Source: Mycolicibacterium flavescens | GTDB lineage: Bacteria; Actinomycetota; Actinomycetes; Mycobacteriales; Mycobacteriaceae | Reading direction: 5' to 3' | Length of the DNA stretch: 64,000 bases | NCBI RefSeq assembly: GCF_001722335.1 | Contig: NZ_MIHA01000004.1 | Span: 124,001-188,000 of the forward strand | Shown here: positions 1-7,764 of the stretch, one piece after another | Numbering within the stretch: position 1 is the first letter of the stretch | How the letters are laid out: every line of letters starts with the position of its first letter | Program-made: the position numbers and the translations under genes | Notes under the pieces: model-generated | What the model saw: only the letters and a program-made list of their open reading frames with translations | The model's database searches: none | Told to the model about the DNA's origin: nothing

Positions 1-2
1 CC

Positions 3-536
3 ACCACGATCGACCTGGGCCGAATCCGCGCCGCCGACGGCACCCAGAAGTGGTTCGGCACGGTGATGGCGGCCGGTTTCGACTCGCTGGTCACCGACCG
101 GACCAATCGCATGCGCTGGCCGCACGGCCGGATGCGCTACAACCTCGCGATGGTCGCCGAACTGTCGAAGCTGCGGCTGCTGCCGTTTCGGCTGTCGTTC
201 GACGGCGAAGAGGTGACGACGGAGTTGACGCTCGCGGCGTTCGGCAACACCCGCAGTTACGGCGGCGGCATGCTGATCTGCCCGGACGCCGACCCGACCG
301 ACGGGCTGCTCGACGTCACGATGGTCGCGTCGGCGTCGCGCACCAAGCTGATCCGGTTGTTTCCGACGGTGTTCAAGGGCACCCACACCGCACTGGACGA
401 GGTGAGGACCGCCCGCGCGAAGACAATCACCGTCGACTCCCCCGGCATCAACGCCTACGCCGACGGCGAGTACATGTGCCCGCTACCGGTCGAGGTGTCG
501 GCGGTCCCGGGGGCGCTGCGAATCCTCACGCCCTAG
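3..536 (+). CDS. Diacylglycerol kinase family lipid kinase, C-terminal part (cut by window edge)
   Basis: The reading frame is open from the first bases of the window and ends at 536, so only about 177 C-terminal residues are present. The visible part contains GFDSLVTDR, the WPHGRMRY stretch and a GGGMLICPDADPTDG loop, which are typical of the C-terminal lobe of DagK/YegS-type lipid kinases. Such enzymes phosphorylate diacylglycerol or related lipids at the membrane, feeding phospholipid and mannoside synthesis. The N-terminal ATP-binding domain lies upstream of the window. In M. tuberculosis the equivalent would be Rv2252, which fits the downstream order of genes here. It ends facing the DUF3145 gene, with a palindrome between the two stops. 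Confidence 0.85.
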   Translation, partial: TTIDLGRIRAADGTQKWFGTVMAAGFDSLVTDRTNRMRWPHGRMRYNLAMVAELSKLRLLPFRLSFDGEEVTTELTLAAFGNTRSYGGGMLICPDADPTDGLLDVTMVASASRTKLIRLFPTVFKGTHTALDEVRTARAKTITVDSPGINAYADGEYMCPLPVEVSAVPGALRILTP

Positions 537-554
537 CGCCCCGGTTTTCCTGCG

Positions 555-612
555 CGAACAGACGCAAACTGCCCCTAATTTCGCCGAAAGTAGGGCACTT
601 TGCGTCTGCTCG
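555..612. terminator. Inverted repeat between convergent genes, terminator-like
   Basis: The left arm CGAACAGACGCAAACTGCCC and the right arm (reverse complement CGAGCAGACGCAAAGTGCCC) pair with few mismatches across a short TTTCG-type loop. It sits between the stop of the lipid kinase (536) and the stop of the DUF3145 gene (683). There is no U-tract, as usual for mycobacterial hairpins. A bidirectional transcription end is the likeliest role. Confidence 0.6.
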
Positions 613-620
613 GCAGGGAC

Positions 621-700
621 AGCTACCCGACTCCGCTGCTGGATGTCGTCGGCTACCCGACTCCGCTGCTCAATGTCGTCGGCTACCCGACTCCGCGGCT
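621..700. repeat. 30-bp tandem repeat, 2.7 copies, overlapping the DUF3145 stop
   Basis: Units at 621-650, 651-680 and 681-700 (partial) share the core GGCTACCCGACTCCGC followed by GCT and an ATGTCGTC tail. Read on the minus strand, the innermost copy encodes the last residues and TAG stop of the DUF3145 protein. The 3' end of that gene, including its stop, therefore appears to have been duplicated twice downstream. Confidence 0.8.
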
Positions 701-1195
701 CAGCCAACTGACCTCCGCGCCCGCACCGCCGTCGCGGTAGGGCTCCAGAGCCTCGTCCCACGCGGTGCCGAGCACCGAGTCGAGCTCCGCGGCGAGCATG
801 TCGGCGCCGGCGGCCATCAGCGACCGCAGCCGCATCTCGCCGACCATCACGTCACCGTTGGCGCTCATCGCGCCGCTCCACAGGCCGAGCTGCGGGGTGT
901 GGCACCAGCGGTGCCCGTCCACGCCGGGGCTGGGATCCTCGGTCACCTCGAAGCGCAGCACCGACCACGAGCGCAGCGCGCTGGCCAACGCCCCGCCGGT
1001 GCCGACCGGGCCCACCCAGTTGGTGACCGCGCGCAGCTGTCCGGGCATCGCCGGCTGCGGGGTCCACTTGAGGTTCGCCCGTGCTTGCAGGGTCGACGAC
1101 AACGCCCACTCGACATGCGGGCATACCGCAGCGGGTGAGGCATGGATGTAGACCACGCCCGTCGTCGCTTCGGCGAACTGGTTCGACGCACGCAT
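683..1195 (-). CDS. DUF3145 family protein
   Basis: This 170-residue protein starts MRASNQFAEATTGVVYIHAS, matching the strongly conserved N-terminus of the actinobacterial DUF3145 family; the domain covers almost the whole chain. No signal peptide or membrane segment is visible, so it is probably cytoplasmic. The function is unknown. GAAGGAG lies a few bases upstream of the ATG at 1195. The last residues (SWLSRGVG) fall in a 30-bp tandem repeat, so the C-terminus may vary between strains. About 115 bases separate it from the upstream serine hydrolase gene, so it may have its own promoter. Confidence 0.85.
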   Translation of the reverse strand: MRASNQFAEATTGVVYIHASPAAVCPHVEWALSSTLQARANLKWTPQPAMPGQLRAVTNWVGPVGTGGALASALRSWSVLRFEVTEDPSPGVDGHRWCHTPQLGLWSGAMSANGDVMVGEMRLRSLMAAGADMLAAELDSVLGTAWDEALEPYRDGGAGAEVSWLSRGVG

Positions 1196-1310
1196 CAGCT
1201 ACTCCTTCGGCTCCACGAGGGACGTCTTCCCCAACGGCCTCTGCGGATCCGAACTGCGCAGCAGATATGTGTCGTGCGTGTCTATTGTGCCTTGTGAGAC
1301 GCGTGTTGCG

Positions 1311-2135
1311 CTAGTCCGAGGCAAATTCTCTCAGGACTTCGTCAGACACGGCCGGCCACAGCGCGTAGGCCCACTTGCCGAAGTCGCGGTCGGTCAACAC
1401 CACCAGCGCCAGATCGGCGCGCGGGTCGACCCACAAAAACGTCCCTGACTGGCCGAAATGCCCGTACGTCGCCCGCGAGTTCGCCGACCCCGTCCAGTGC
1501 GGGGACTTGTCGCCGCGGATCTCGAACCCCAGCCCCCAGTCGTTGGGGCGCTGCACCCCGAACCCGGGCAGCACCCCGTCGACGCCGGGAAATTGCACCG
1601 AGGTGGCCTCGGCGTGCAGTTCAGCCGACACCGTCACCGGGCGCAGCAGGTCGCCGGCGAACGCCGCGAGGTCCGCGACGGTCGACGTCGCGCCGTACCC
1701 GGCCGCCTCCGCGCCGCCGTCGAGCGTCGAGTCGGACATCGCCAGCGGTTCGAACACCGCCTCGGTCAGGTAGCGGCCGAACTCGATGTCGGCGGCCGCC
1801 TCAATGGTCGACGCGAGCACGCCGAACCCGTAGTTCGAGTAGACGCGGCGCTTGCCGGGTTCGGCCATCGTCTCCGCCGAGTGCATGGAGTAGCCGGCGG
1901 TGTGTGCCAGCAGATGGCGCACGGTGGCGCCCGGCGGGCCGGCGTCGGTGTCGAGGCCGACGGCGCCCTCCTCCACGGCGACGTGCGCGGCGCGCGCGGC
2001 CAGCGGTTTGGTCACCGATGCCAGCGCGAACCGGTGCCGTACGTCCCCGTGCTCGGCGAGCACGCCCGACGGGCCCACCACCGCGGCGGCGACCGTGGAC
2101 ACGGGCCATTCGGCTATTGCATCGAGCGCGCTCAC
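1311..2135 (-). CDS. Serine hydrolase of the class C beta-lactamase/esterase family
   Basis: The protein has 274 residues. The three active-site motifs of the family are visible: S40-V-T-K43 (nucleophile and general base), Y99-S-N101, and HFGQSG near the C-terminus in the place of KTG. Members hydrolyse esters or peptides and rarely beta-lactams. I chose the GTG at 2135 because the motif spacing fits the family and the open frame further upstream has only shadow composition, overlapping the methyltransferase. There is no clear signal peptide, so a cytoplasmic or membrane-associated location is likely. The substrate is unknown. It follows the methyltransferase gene by about 20 bases and is probably co-transcribed with it. 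Confidence 0.85.
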   Translation of the reverse strand: MSALDAIAEWPVSTVAAAVVGPSGVLAEHGDVRHRFALASVTKPLAARAAHVAVEEGAVGLDTDAGPPGATVRHLLAHTAGYSMHSAETMAEPGKRRVYSNYGFGVLASTIEAAADIEFGRYLTEAVFEPLAMSDSTLDGGAEAAGYGATSTVADLAAFAGDLLRPVTVSAELHAEATSVQFPGVDGVLPGFGVQRPNDWGLGFEIRGDKSPHWTGSANSRATYGHFGQSGTFLWVDPRADLALVVLTDRDFGKWAYALWPAVSDEVLREFASD

Positions 2136-2155
2136 TGCGCCGACTCTATCGGCCC

Positions 2156-3226
2156 CTACTTGCCAGCGATGTAGTAGCAGTTCACCGGGTCGGACTCGAT
2201 CTCGTGCATCCGCACGTCGGTGAAACCGGCGTCTTCGAGCATCGACGTGGCCAGTTGATGACCCCAGCAGGTGCCCAGCCCGGCGCCGTCGAGGCCGAGC
2301 GACACGCTCATGCAGTGCATCGTCGACACCGTGTACAGGTAGGTGGCCAGCGGCGCGCCGACGTTGTCCTCGAGCCGCGACGACGCCTTGATGTCGACCA
2401 TCACCAGGTAGCCGCCGGGCCGCAGCGCGCGGTGAATGTTCGCCAGCACCGCCGCCGGCGCCGCCTGATCGTGGATGGCGTCGAAAACTGTTATCGCATC
2501 GAAACTTTCGGGCATGTCCAGCGCGGCCACGTCGGCGGCGACGAACGACGCGTTGGCCAGACCGAGCCGGCTCGCCTCGGCGCGACCGACGGCCAGGCCC
2601 TCCTCGGAGAAGTCGATGCCGGTGAACCTGCTGGCCGGGAACGCCTGCGCCATCACGTTGACCGCGTGCCCGCTGCCGCAGCCGATGTCGGCGACGTCGA
2701 TACCGTCGCGCAAACGCTCCGGTAGTCCGTCGGCCAGTGGCAGCACGACGTCGACCAGCGCGGCGTCGAACACCTCCCCGCTCTGCTCGGCCATCACTGA
2801 GTGGAACCGCGGATACTCGCTGTAGGACAGGCCGCCGCCGGTGCGGAACCGCTCGATGATCTTCTGCTCGACCTCGCCGAGCATCGAGACGAACTGCGCG
2901 ACGCGCGCGAGGTTGTCCGGCCCGGCGGACCTGGCCAGTACCGCGGCGCGGTGCGCGGGCAACACGTAGGTCCCGGCGGCCGGGTCGTAGTCGACCACCC
3001 GCGCGGTGACCACCCCGCCCAGCCATTCGCGGACATACCGTTCGTTGAGGCCCGCGGCGTCGGCGATCTGCGCGCTGCTCGACGGCGGCAGCCCGGACAT
3101 CGCGTCCCACAGGCCGGTCTGGTGCCCGATCGACAGCAGCAGCGCCAGGCTCGCGCTGTCGATCGCGCCGACCATGCGTCCGGCGAACTCTTCGGTGGTG
3201 TCGACGAGATCAGCGGTGTCGGTCAT
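2156..3226 (-). CDS. Class I SAM-dependent methyltransferase with N-terminal winged-helix-like domain
   Basis: The protein has 356 residues. An N-terminal helical domain with a winged-helix-like [17 protein letters not shown] segment, as in dimeric O-methyltransferases, precedes the Rossmann domain. The SAM-binding motif [16 protein letters not shown] lies near residue 170, followed by [10 protein letters not shown] and [12 protein letters not shown]. The acceptor is unknown. GGGAAGGACGC before the ATG at 3226 decides the start over an in-frame ATG 12 codons upstream. It lies between the dioxygenase gene (about 40 bases away) and the serine hydrolase gene, all on the minus strand. Confidence 0.88.
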   Translation of the reverse strand: MTDTADLVDTTEEFAGRMVGAIDSASLALLLSIGHQTGLWDAMSGLPPSSSAQIADAAGLNERYVREWLGGVVTARVVDYDPAAGTYVLPAHRAAVLARSAGPDNLARVAQFVSMLGEVEQKIIERFRTGGGLSYSEYPRFHSVMAEQSGEVFDAALVDVVLPLADGLPERLRDGIDVADIGCGSGHAVNVMAQAFPASRFTGIDFSEEGLAVGRAEASRLGLANASFVAADVAALDMPESFDAITVFDAIHDQAAPAAVLANIHRALRPGGYLVMVDIKASSRLEDNVGAPLATYLYTVSTMHCMSVSLGLDGAGLGTCWGHQLATSMLEDAGFTDVRMHEIESDPVNCYYIAGK

Positions 3227-3265
3227 GAAGCGTCCTTCCCTCGGTACCGCTCCATTGCACACCGG

Positions 3266-4045
3266 TCAAACGAGTTGGATCGACCGTTTCGCCAGGCCCA
3301 TCCAGTAGCCGTCGATCACCTGACGCGGCGCCTGCCCCGGATCCGCCGACGCGCCGAGCGCGACGAACAACGGCGCCCAGTGCTCGATCGTCGGATGCGC
3401 GTACGGCATGCCGGGTGCGCGGTGCCGGAAGTCGATCAACGCGTCGGCGTCGCCGGCGGCGAACCTCTCGGCCGCCCACGCGTCGAACTCCACCGACCAG
3501 TCCGGCGGCGTCGCGTTCGGCGTCCAGTCGTCGAGGAACGGCAGCCCGTGGGTGGTGAATCCGGAGCCGATGATCAGCACCCCCTCGTCGCGCAGCGGGC
3601 GCAACCGCTCGCCCAGACGTAGCAGCGTGCGCGGGTCCAGCGTCGGCATCGAGATCTGCAGCACCGGGATGTCGGCGTCGGGGTACATCACCGTCAGCGG
3701 GACGTAGGCGCCGTGGTCGAGGCGGCGGTCGGGGTGACGACGCACGGGGCCGTCGAGCGACAGCAGCGACTCGACGCGGCCGGCCAGGTCGACCGCGCCC
3801 GGCGCGTCGTAGGTGGTCTCGTAGTAGCGCTGCGGAAAGCCCCAGAAGTCGTAGGTCAGCGGGACGTCCGCCGACGTGGCGCCGATGGTCAGCGGCGCCG
3901 ACTCCCAGTGCGCGGAGACGACGAGGATCGCCTCCGGCCGGGGCAGATCGCGGGCCCACGCCCCGAGCTGTCGGACCCACAACTCGTCGTCGACCAACGG
4001 GGGCGCCCCGTGCGACAGAAAGAGCGCCGGAATGGGATCAGCCAT
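3266..4045 (-). CDS. DODA-type (LigB-like) extradiol ring-cleavage dioxygenase
   Basis: The protein has 259 residues, the usual size of YgiD/4,5-DOPA dioxygenase homologues. Metal-binding histidines are seen in the expected contexts: SHGAP (H12), VSAHWE (H46), SGFTTHG and YAHPTIEHWAP. These enzymes open catechol rings using a single divalent metal. The physiological substrate in mycobacteria is not known. The start at 4045 gives MADPIPALFLSHG, which places the first ligand correctly; the longer upstream frame is not supported. It is transcribed divergently from mscR, with only 38 bases between the two starts, so the promoters must overlap. Confidence 0.85.
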   Translation of the reverse strand: MADPIPALFLSHGAPPLVDDELWVRQLGAWARDLPRPEAILVVSAHWESAPLTIGATSADVPLTYDFWGFPQRYYETTYDAPGAVDLAGRVESLLSLDGPVRRHPDRRLDHGAYVPLTVMYPDADIPVLQISMPTLDPRTLLRLGERLRPLRDEGVLIIGSGFTTHGLPFLDDWTPNATPPDWSVEFDAWAAERFAAGDADALIDFRHRAPGMPYAHPTIEHWAPLFVALGASADPGQAPRQVIDGYWMGLAKRSIQLV

Positions 4046-4083
4046 AGTTCGAGTGTGCCCTCTTTCCCTTATAGGTTGTAGGC

Positions 4084-5169
4084 ATGAGTCAAACGGTGCG
4101 CGGAGTGATCTCACGGAAGAAGGGCGAGCCGGTCGAGGTCGTGGATGTGGTGATCCCCGACCCGGGTCCGGGCGAGGTGGTGGTCAAGGTGACCGCCTGC
4201 GGGGTGTGCCACACCGACCTGACCTATCGCGAGGGCGGCATCAACGACGAGTTCCCGTTCCTGCTGGGCCACGAGGCGGCAGGCACCGTGGAGTCGGTCG
4301 GCGACGGCGTCACCAACGTCGAACCCGGGGACTTCGTCATCCTCAACTGGCGCGCGGTGTGCGGCCAGTGCCGCGCGTGCAAGCGCGGGCGCCCGCATCT
4401 GTGCTTCGACACCCACAACGCCGCCCAGAAGATGACGCTCACCGACGGCACCGAGCTGACGCCGGCGCTGGGCATCGGCGCGTTCGCCGACAAGACCCTG
4501 GTGCACGAAGGTCAGTGCACGAAAGTCGATCCCGAGGCCGACCCCGCGGTTGCGGGACTGCTGGGCTGCGGCGTGATGGCCGGCCTCGGCGCCGCCGTCA
4601 ACACCGGCGCGGTCAACCGGGACGACACCGTGGCGGTGATCGGCTGCGGCGGTGTCGGCGACGCCGCGATCGCCGGCGCCGCCCTGGTCGGCGCCCGGCG
4701 CATCATCGCCGTCGACACCGACAACAAGAAGCTCGAGTGGGCCCGCGAGTTCGGCGCCACCCACACCGTCAACGCCCGCGAACTCGATCCGGTGGAGACC
4801 ATCCAGGATCTGACCGACGGGTTCGGCGCCGACGTCGTGATCGACGCGGTCGGCCGCCCGGAGACCTGGAAGCAGGCGTTCTACGCCCGTGACCTCGCCG
4901 GAACCGTTGTGCTGGTGGGTGTTCCGACACCCGACATGACGCTGGAGATGCCGTTGATCGACTTCTTCTCCCGCGGCGGGGCGCTGAAGTCGTCGTGGTA
5001 CGGCGACTGTCTGCCCGAACGCGACTTCCCCACCCTGATCAGCCTGTACCTGCAGGGCCGACTACCGCTGGAGAAATTCGTCACCGAGCGCATCGGGATC
5101 GACGACGTCGAAGCGGCGTTCGACAAGATGCACGGCGGCCAGGTTCTGCGTTCGGTGGTGATGTTGTGA
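4084..5169 (+). CDS. mscR: Mycothiol-dependent formaldehyde dehydrogenase / S-nitrosomycothiol reductase
   Basis: The protein has 361 residues and is a zinc-dependent alcohol dehydrogenase-fold enzyme. Catalytic zinc ligands are in TACGVCHTD and LLGHEAAG. The structural-zinc lobe [15 protein letters not shown] has the four cysteines, and the nucleotide-binding [11 protein letters not shown] lies near residue 180. The sequence matches mycobacterial MscR/AdhE2 (Rv2259), which oxidises S-hydroxymethyl-mycothiol and reduces S-nitrosomycothiol with NAD(H). It therefore detoxifies formaldehyde and nitric oxide in the cytoplasm. The stop overlaps the GTG start of the metallo-hydrolase gene, so the two are translationally coupled. 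Confidence 0.93.
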   Translation: MSQTVRGVISRKKGEPVEVVDVVIPDPGPGEVVVKVTACGVCHTDLTYREGGINDEFPFLLGHEAAGTVESVGDGVTNVEPGDFVILNWRAVCGQCRACKRGRPHLCFDTHNAAQKMTLTDGTELTPALGIGAFADKTLVHEGQCTKVDPEADPAVAGLLGCGVMAGLGAAVNTGAVNRDDTVAVIGCGGVGDAAIAGAALVGARRIIAVDTDNKKLEWAREFGATHTVNARELDPVETIQDLTDGFGADVVIDAVGRPETWKQAFYARDLAGTVVLVGVPTPDMTLEMPLIDFFSRGGALKSSWYGDCLPERDFPTLISLYLQGRLPLEKFVTERIGIDDVEAAFDKMHGGQVLRSVVML

Positions 5170-5795
5170 ACGGCGGACCGATCGGCCGGGTGGTGACCCA
5201 CGGCACCTTCGAACTCGACGGCGGCAGTTGGGAAGTCGACAACAACATCTGGGTCGTCGGCGACGACTCCGAGGTGGTGGTGTTCGACGCCGCCCACGAC
5301 GCCCGCCCGATCGTCGAGGCGGTCGGCGGCAGACACGTGGTCGCGGTGGTGTGCACGCACGGTCACAACGACCACGTCACGGTCGCCCCGGAGCTGGGCC
5401 AGGCGCTCGACACCCCGGTGCTGCTACATCCCGCCGACGACGTGCTGTGGCGGATGACGCACCCGGACATCGACTTCCGCTCGGTCGCCGACGGGGACAC
5501 GCTGCGGGTGGCCGGAACCGAACTACGGGCGCTGCACACCCCCGGGCACTCACCGGGGTCGGTGTGCTGGCACGCGCCCGAACTCAACGCGGTGTTCTCC
5601 GGCGACACCCTGTTCCAGGGCGGGCCGGGCGCGACCGGTCGGTCGTATTCGGACTTCCCGACCATCCTCGAGTCGATTTCGGGCCGGCTGGGCAAGCTGC
5701 CCGGCCACACCGTCGTCTACACCGGCCACGGCGATTCGACGACCATCGGCGACGAGATCGTCAACTACGACGACTGGGTCGCGAGGGGGCACTAG
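5166..5795 (+). CDS. MBL-fold metallo-hydrolase coupled to mscR
   Basis: The protein has 209 residues and is a compact metallo-beta-lactamase fold. The metal motif THGHNDH is near residues 62-68, followed by [16 protein letters not shown] and a C-terminal [10 protein letters not shown]. The GTG at 5166 overlaps the mscR stop in a GTGA junction and fits the family N-terminus. M. tuberculosis has the same pair (Rv2259-Rv2260). The coupling suggests, but does not prove, that it hydrolyses the mycothiol thioester product of MscR, in the manner of a glyoxalase II. Its stop shares the tetranucleotide CTAG with the stop of the convergent SHOCT gene. Confidence 0.88.
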   Translation: MNGGPIGRVVTHGTFELDGGSWEVDNNIWVVGDDSEVVVFDAAHDARPIVEAVGGRHVVAVVCTHGHNDHVTVAPELGQALDTPVLLHPADDVLWRMTHPDIDFRSVADGDTLRVAGTELRALHTPGHSPGSVCWHAPELNAVFSGDTLFQGGPGATGRSYSDFPTILESISGRLGKLPGHTVVYTGHGDSTTIGDEIVNYDDWVARGH

Positions 5796-6535
5796 CCGCG
5801 CAGGATGCGGCGCTTCTCGGCCTGGAACTCGTCCTCGGTCAGCGCGCCCGAATCCCGTAGCGCGGCCAGCTGTCTCAGCTGCTCGAGCCGGATGCCCTGG
5901 TCGCTGGGCGGGCGTCCCGCCGAGATCGTGGGCACCGCCGACAGCGGCGGCGGGTTGTCGAGCGTCATCACCTCGTGCGGCGCCAGCGGGCGGGCCGCCT
6001 TGTTGACCCGCGCCGACCACAGCAGCGCCGCGACGAGTTCGACGACCCCGACCGCGATCAGCGCGCCGCACACCCACAGCAGCCAGCCGTACGAGCTGCC
6101 GTGGCCGAACGCCAACCGGGGGGTGATGTAGCCGCCGACGTCGCCGTCGGTGCTGACCTGGTACTCGCCGGCCTCCGCGACGTCGACCACCCACACCCGC
6201 ACTCGGGTGTCGCTGTTCACTGTGGTTGTGCCGCCCACACTTTCGGTGACCACCGGATCGGCGACGCCGGACGGCGGTTCGATGCTGACACTGATCTGCG
6301 GGATCGGGAACCCGCTCGTGGGCTGACCGGTGACCACGGTGTGGAAACTGACCGTCACCTCCCCGGCGGGCAGTTCGACGGTGCCGGTGCCCGGGATCGG
6401 CACCTCGCCGTAGGCGTCGAACTCGTCGAACACGAACGCGCTGAGCACCAGGGTGAGCACGAACCCGACGGTGGACAGCACCAGGGTGATCACGGCGACG
6501 GTGACGGCGACCCGCGAAGCGACCCGTGCGCTCAT
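5792..6535 (-). CDS. SHOCT-domain membrane protein
   Basis: The protein has 247 residues. A membrane helix at about residues 8-34 is followed by an extracytoplasmic beta-rich region of about 110 residues. A second helix at roughly 150-172 (YGWLLWVCGALIAVGVVEL) precedes a cytoplasmic tail ending in a SHOCT motif (LAALRDSGALTEDEFQAEKR). SHOCT tails are short oligomerisation helices. The function is unknown. The ATG at 6535 was chosen because the hydrophobic segment follows directly; an upstream in-frame ATG adds only a basic stretch. It converges on the MBL gene with overlapping stop codons. Confidence 0.82.
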   Translation of the reverse strand: MSARVASRVAVTVAVITLVLSTVGFVLTLVLSAFVFDEFDAYGEVPIPGTGTVELPAGEVTVSFHTVVTGQPTSGFPIPQISVSIEPPSGVADPVVTESVGGTTTVNSDTRVRVWVVDVAEAGEYQVSTDGDVGGYITPRLAFGHGSSYGWLLWVCGALIAVGVVELVAALLWSARVNKAARPLAPHEVMTLDNPPPLSAVPTISAGRPPSDQGIRLEQLRQLAALRDSGALTEDEFQAEKRRILRG

Positions 6536-6672
6536 GCGCGAAAGTCTTTCATGACAGGTGTCACGGCGTCGCGCCAACGCGCAGCGTTTTCGGGCCGCAC
6601 GGGCGCCGCCGCGCCGTTGGGACTACGGTCGGTACCGATCGATCTGTCGTTTGCACGTCCACGGAGGTCGCG

Positions 6673-7761
6673 ATGCCCGAATCCAGCATCGTCGTGCGGC
6701 CCGAGCCGATGGACAGCGGGAAGTACACCGCCGGCTCGCGGCTGCAGGCGGCCGGATTACAGCCGGCGATCAAGCTGTTCGAGGATGCGGCGGGCGCGGT
6801 GCCGATGCCGCGGGCCCCGCAACCGCTCGTCATCGCCGACTACGGGGCCTCGACGGGACACAACTCGCTGCTGCCGATCTGCTCGGCAATCGAGGTGCTG
6901 CGCAAGCGGACCCGCATGGACCACTCGACGCTGGTGGTGCACACCGACGTACCGGACAACGACTTCACCAAGCTGTTCCGGACACTCGCCGAAGACCCCG
7001 ACAGCTACCTGAGCAAGGACGCGAACACGTTCGCCTCGGCGATCGGGCGGTCCTTCTACAGCCAGATCATGCCGTCGAGCAGCGTGCACCTGGGCTGGAG
7101 CTCGTGGGCGGTGCAGTGGCTCAGCCGGGTTCCGGCTCCGGTCCCCGACCACATCCACGTCGCCTACAGCCGCGACGCGGGCGTGCGCGCCGCCTACGCC
7201 CGGCAGGCCGCGCACGACTGGCACGAGTTCATCGCGTTCCGCGGGCGCGAGTTGCGCCGCGGCGGCCGCCTGGTCGTGATGACGATGGGCGTCACCGACG
7301 ACGGCGAGATCGGCCACCGCCCGGCGCTGACGGCGCTGCTCGACGCGATCGACGAGCTGGCGTCGGCCGGGCTGGTCACCGCCGATGAGGTGCTGCGGAT
7401 GGGGCTGCCGATCGTCGGCCGCTCCGAGTCCGACTTCTGCGCCCCGTTCGCGCCGAAGGGCCGCTTCGAGCAGCTCGAGATCGAACATCTGGAGATCTTC
7501 GACGCCGAGGACCGCTACTGGGATCAGTACCGCGTCGACGGCAACGCCGAGGCGTTCGGCGCGCAGTGGGCGGCGTTCTGCCGAGCGGCGGTGTTCCCGA
7601 CCCTGATCACCGCGCTCGAGGGCGGCGCCGCCGATCCGCGGGCGGCGGAGTTCGCCGACCGGCTCGAGCGCGGGCTCGCCGTGCGCCTGGCCGCCGCGCC
7701 CGAGCAGACCCACATCCCGATGGCCCACGTGGTGCTGCTCAAGCGCCCGAAAGTGGCCTAG
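6673..7761 (+). CDS. SABATH-like SAM-dependent carboxyl methyltransferase
   Basis: The protein has 362 residues. Its order of motifs resembles the plant salicylate/jasmonate carboxyl methyltransferase family (Methyltransf_7): GKYTAGSRLQ near the N-terminus, VIADYGASTGHNSL for SAM, then DVPDNDFTKLF, SFYSQIMPSSSVHLGWSSWA and RGGRLVVMTMG. These enzymes methylate small-molecule carboxylates. ACGGAGG lies about 7 bases before the ATG at 6673. It stands alone between divergent and convergent neighbours. The substrate is unknown; assignment to the family is good, to a reaction only tentative. Confidence 0.82.
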   Translation: MPESSIVVRPEPMDSGKYTAGSRLQAAGLQPAIKLFEDAAGAVPMPRAPQPLVIADYGASTGHNSLLPICSAIEVLRKRTRMDHSTLVVHTDVPDNDFTKLFRTLAEDPDSYLSKDANTFASAIGRSFYSQIMPSSSVHLGWSSWAVQWLSRVPAPVPDHIHVAYSRDAGVRAAYARQAAHDWHEFIAFRGRELRRGGRLVVMTMGVTDDGEIGHRPALTALLDAIDELASAGLVTADEVLRMGLPIVGRSESDFCAPFAPKGRFEQLEIEHLEIFDAEDRYWDQYRVDGNAEAFGAQWAAFCRAAVFPTLITALEGGAADPRAAEFADRLERGLAVRLAAAPEQTHIPMAHVVLLKRPKVA

Positions 7762-7764
7762 CGG

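Noticed and set aside
621..700. Possible CRISPR array
   Set aside because: Units are contiguous without spacers and overlap a gene end; this is a simple tandem repeat.
2136..3110. N-terminal extension of the serine hydrolase frame
   Set aside because: It lies wholly over the methyltransferase gene and lacks any family similarity; the GTG at 2135 gives a normal-length enzyme.
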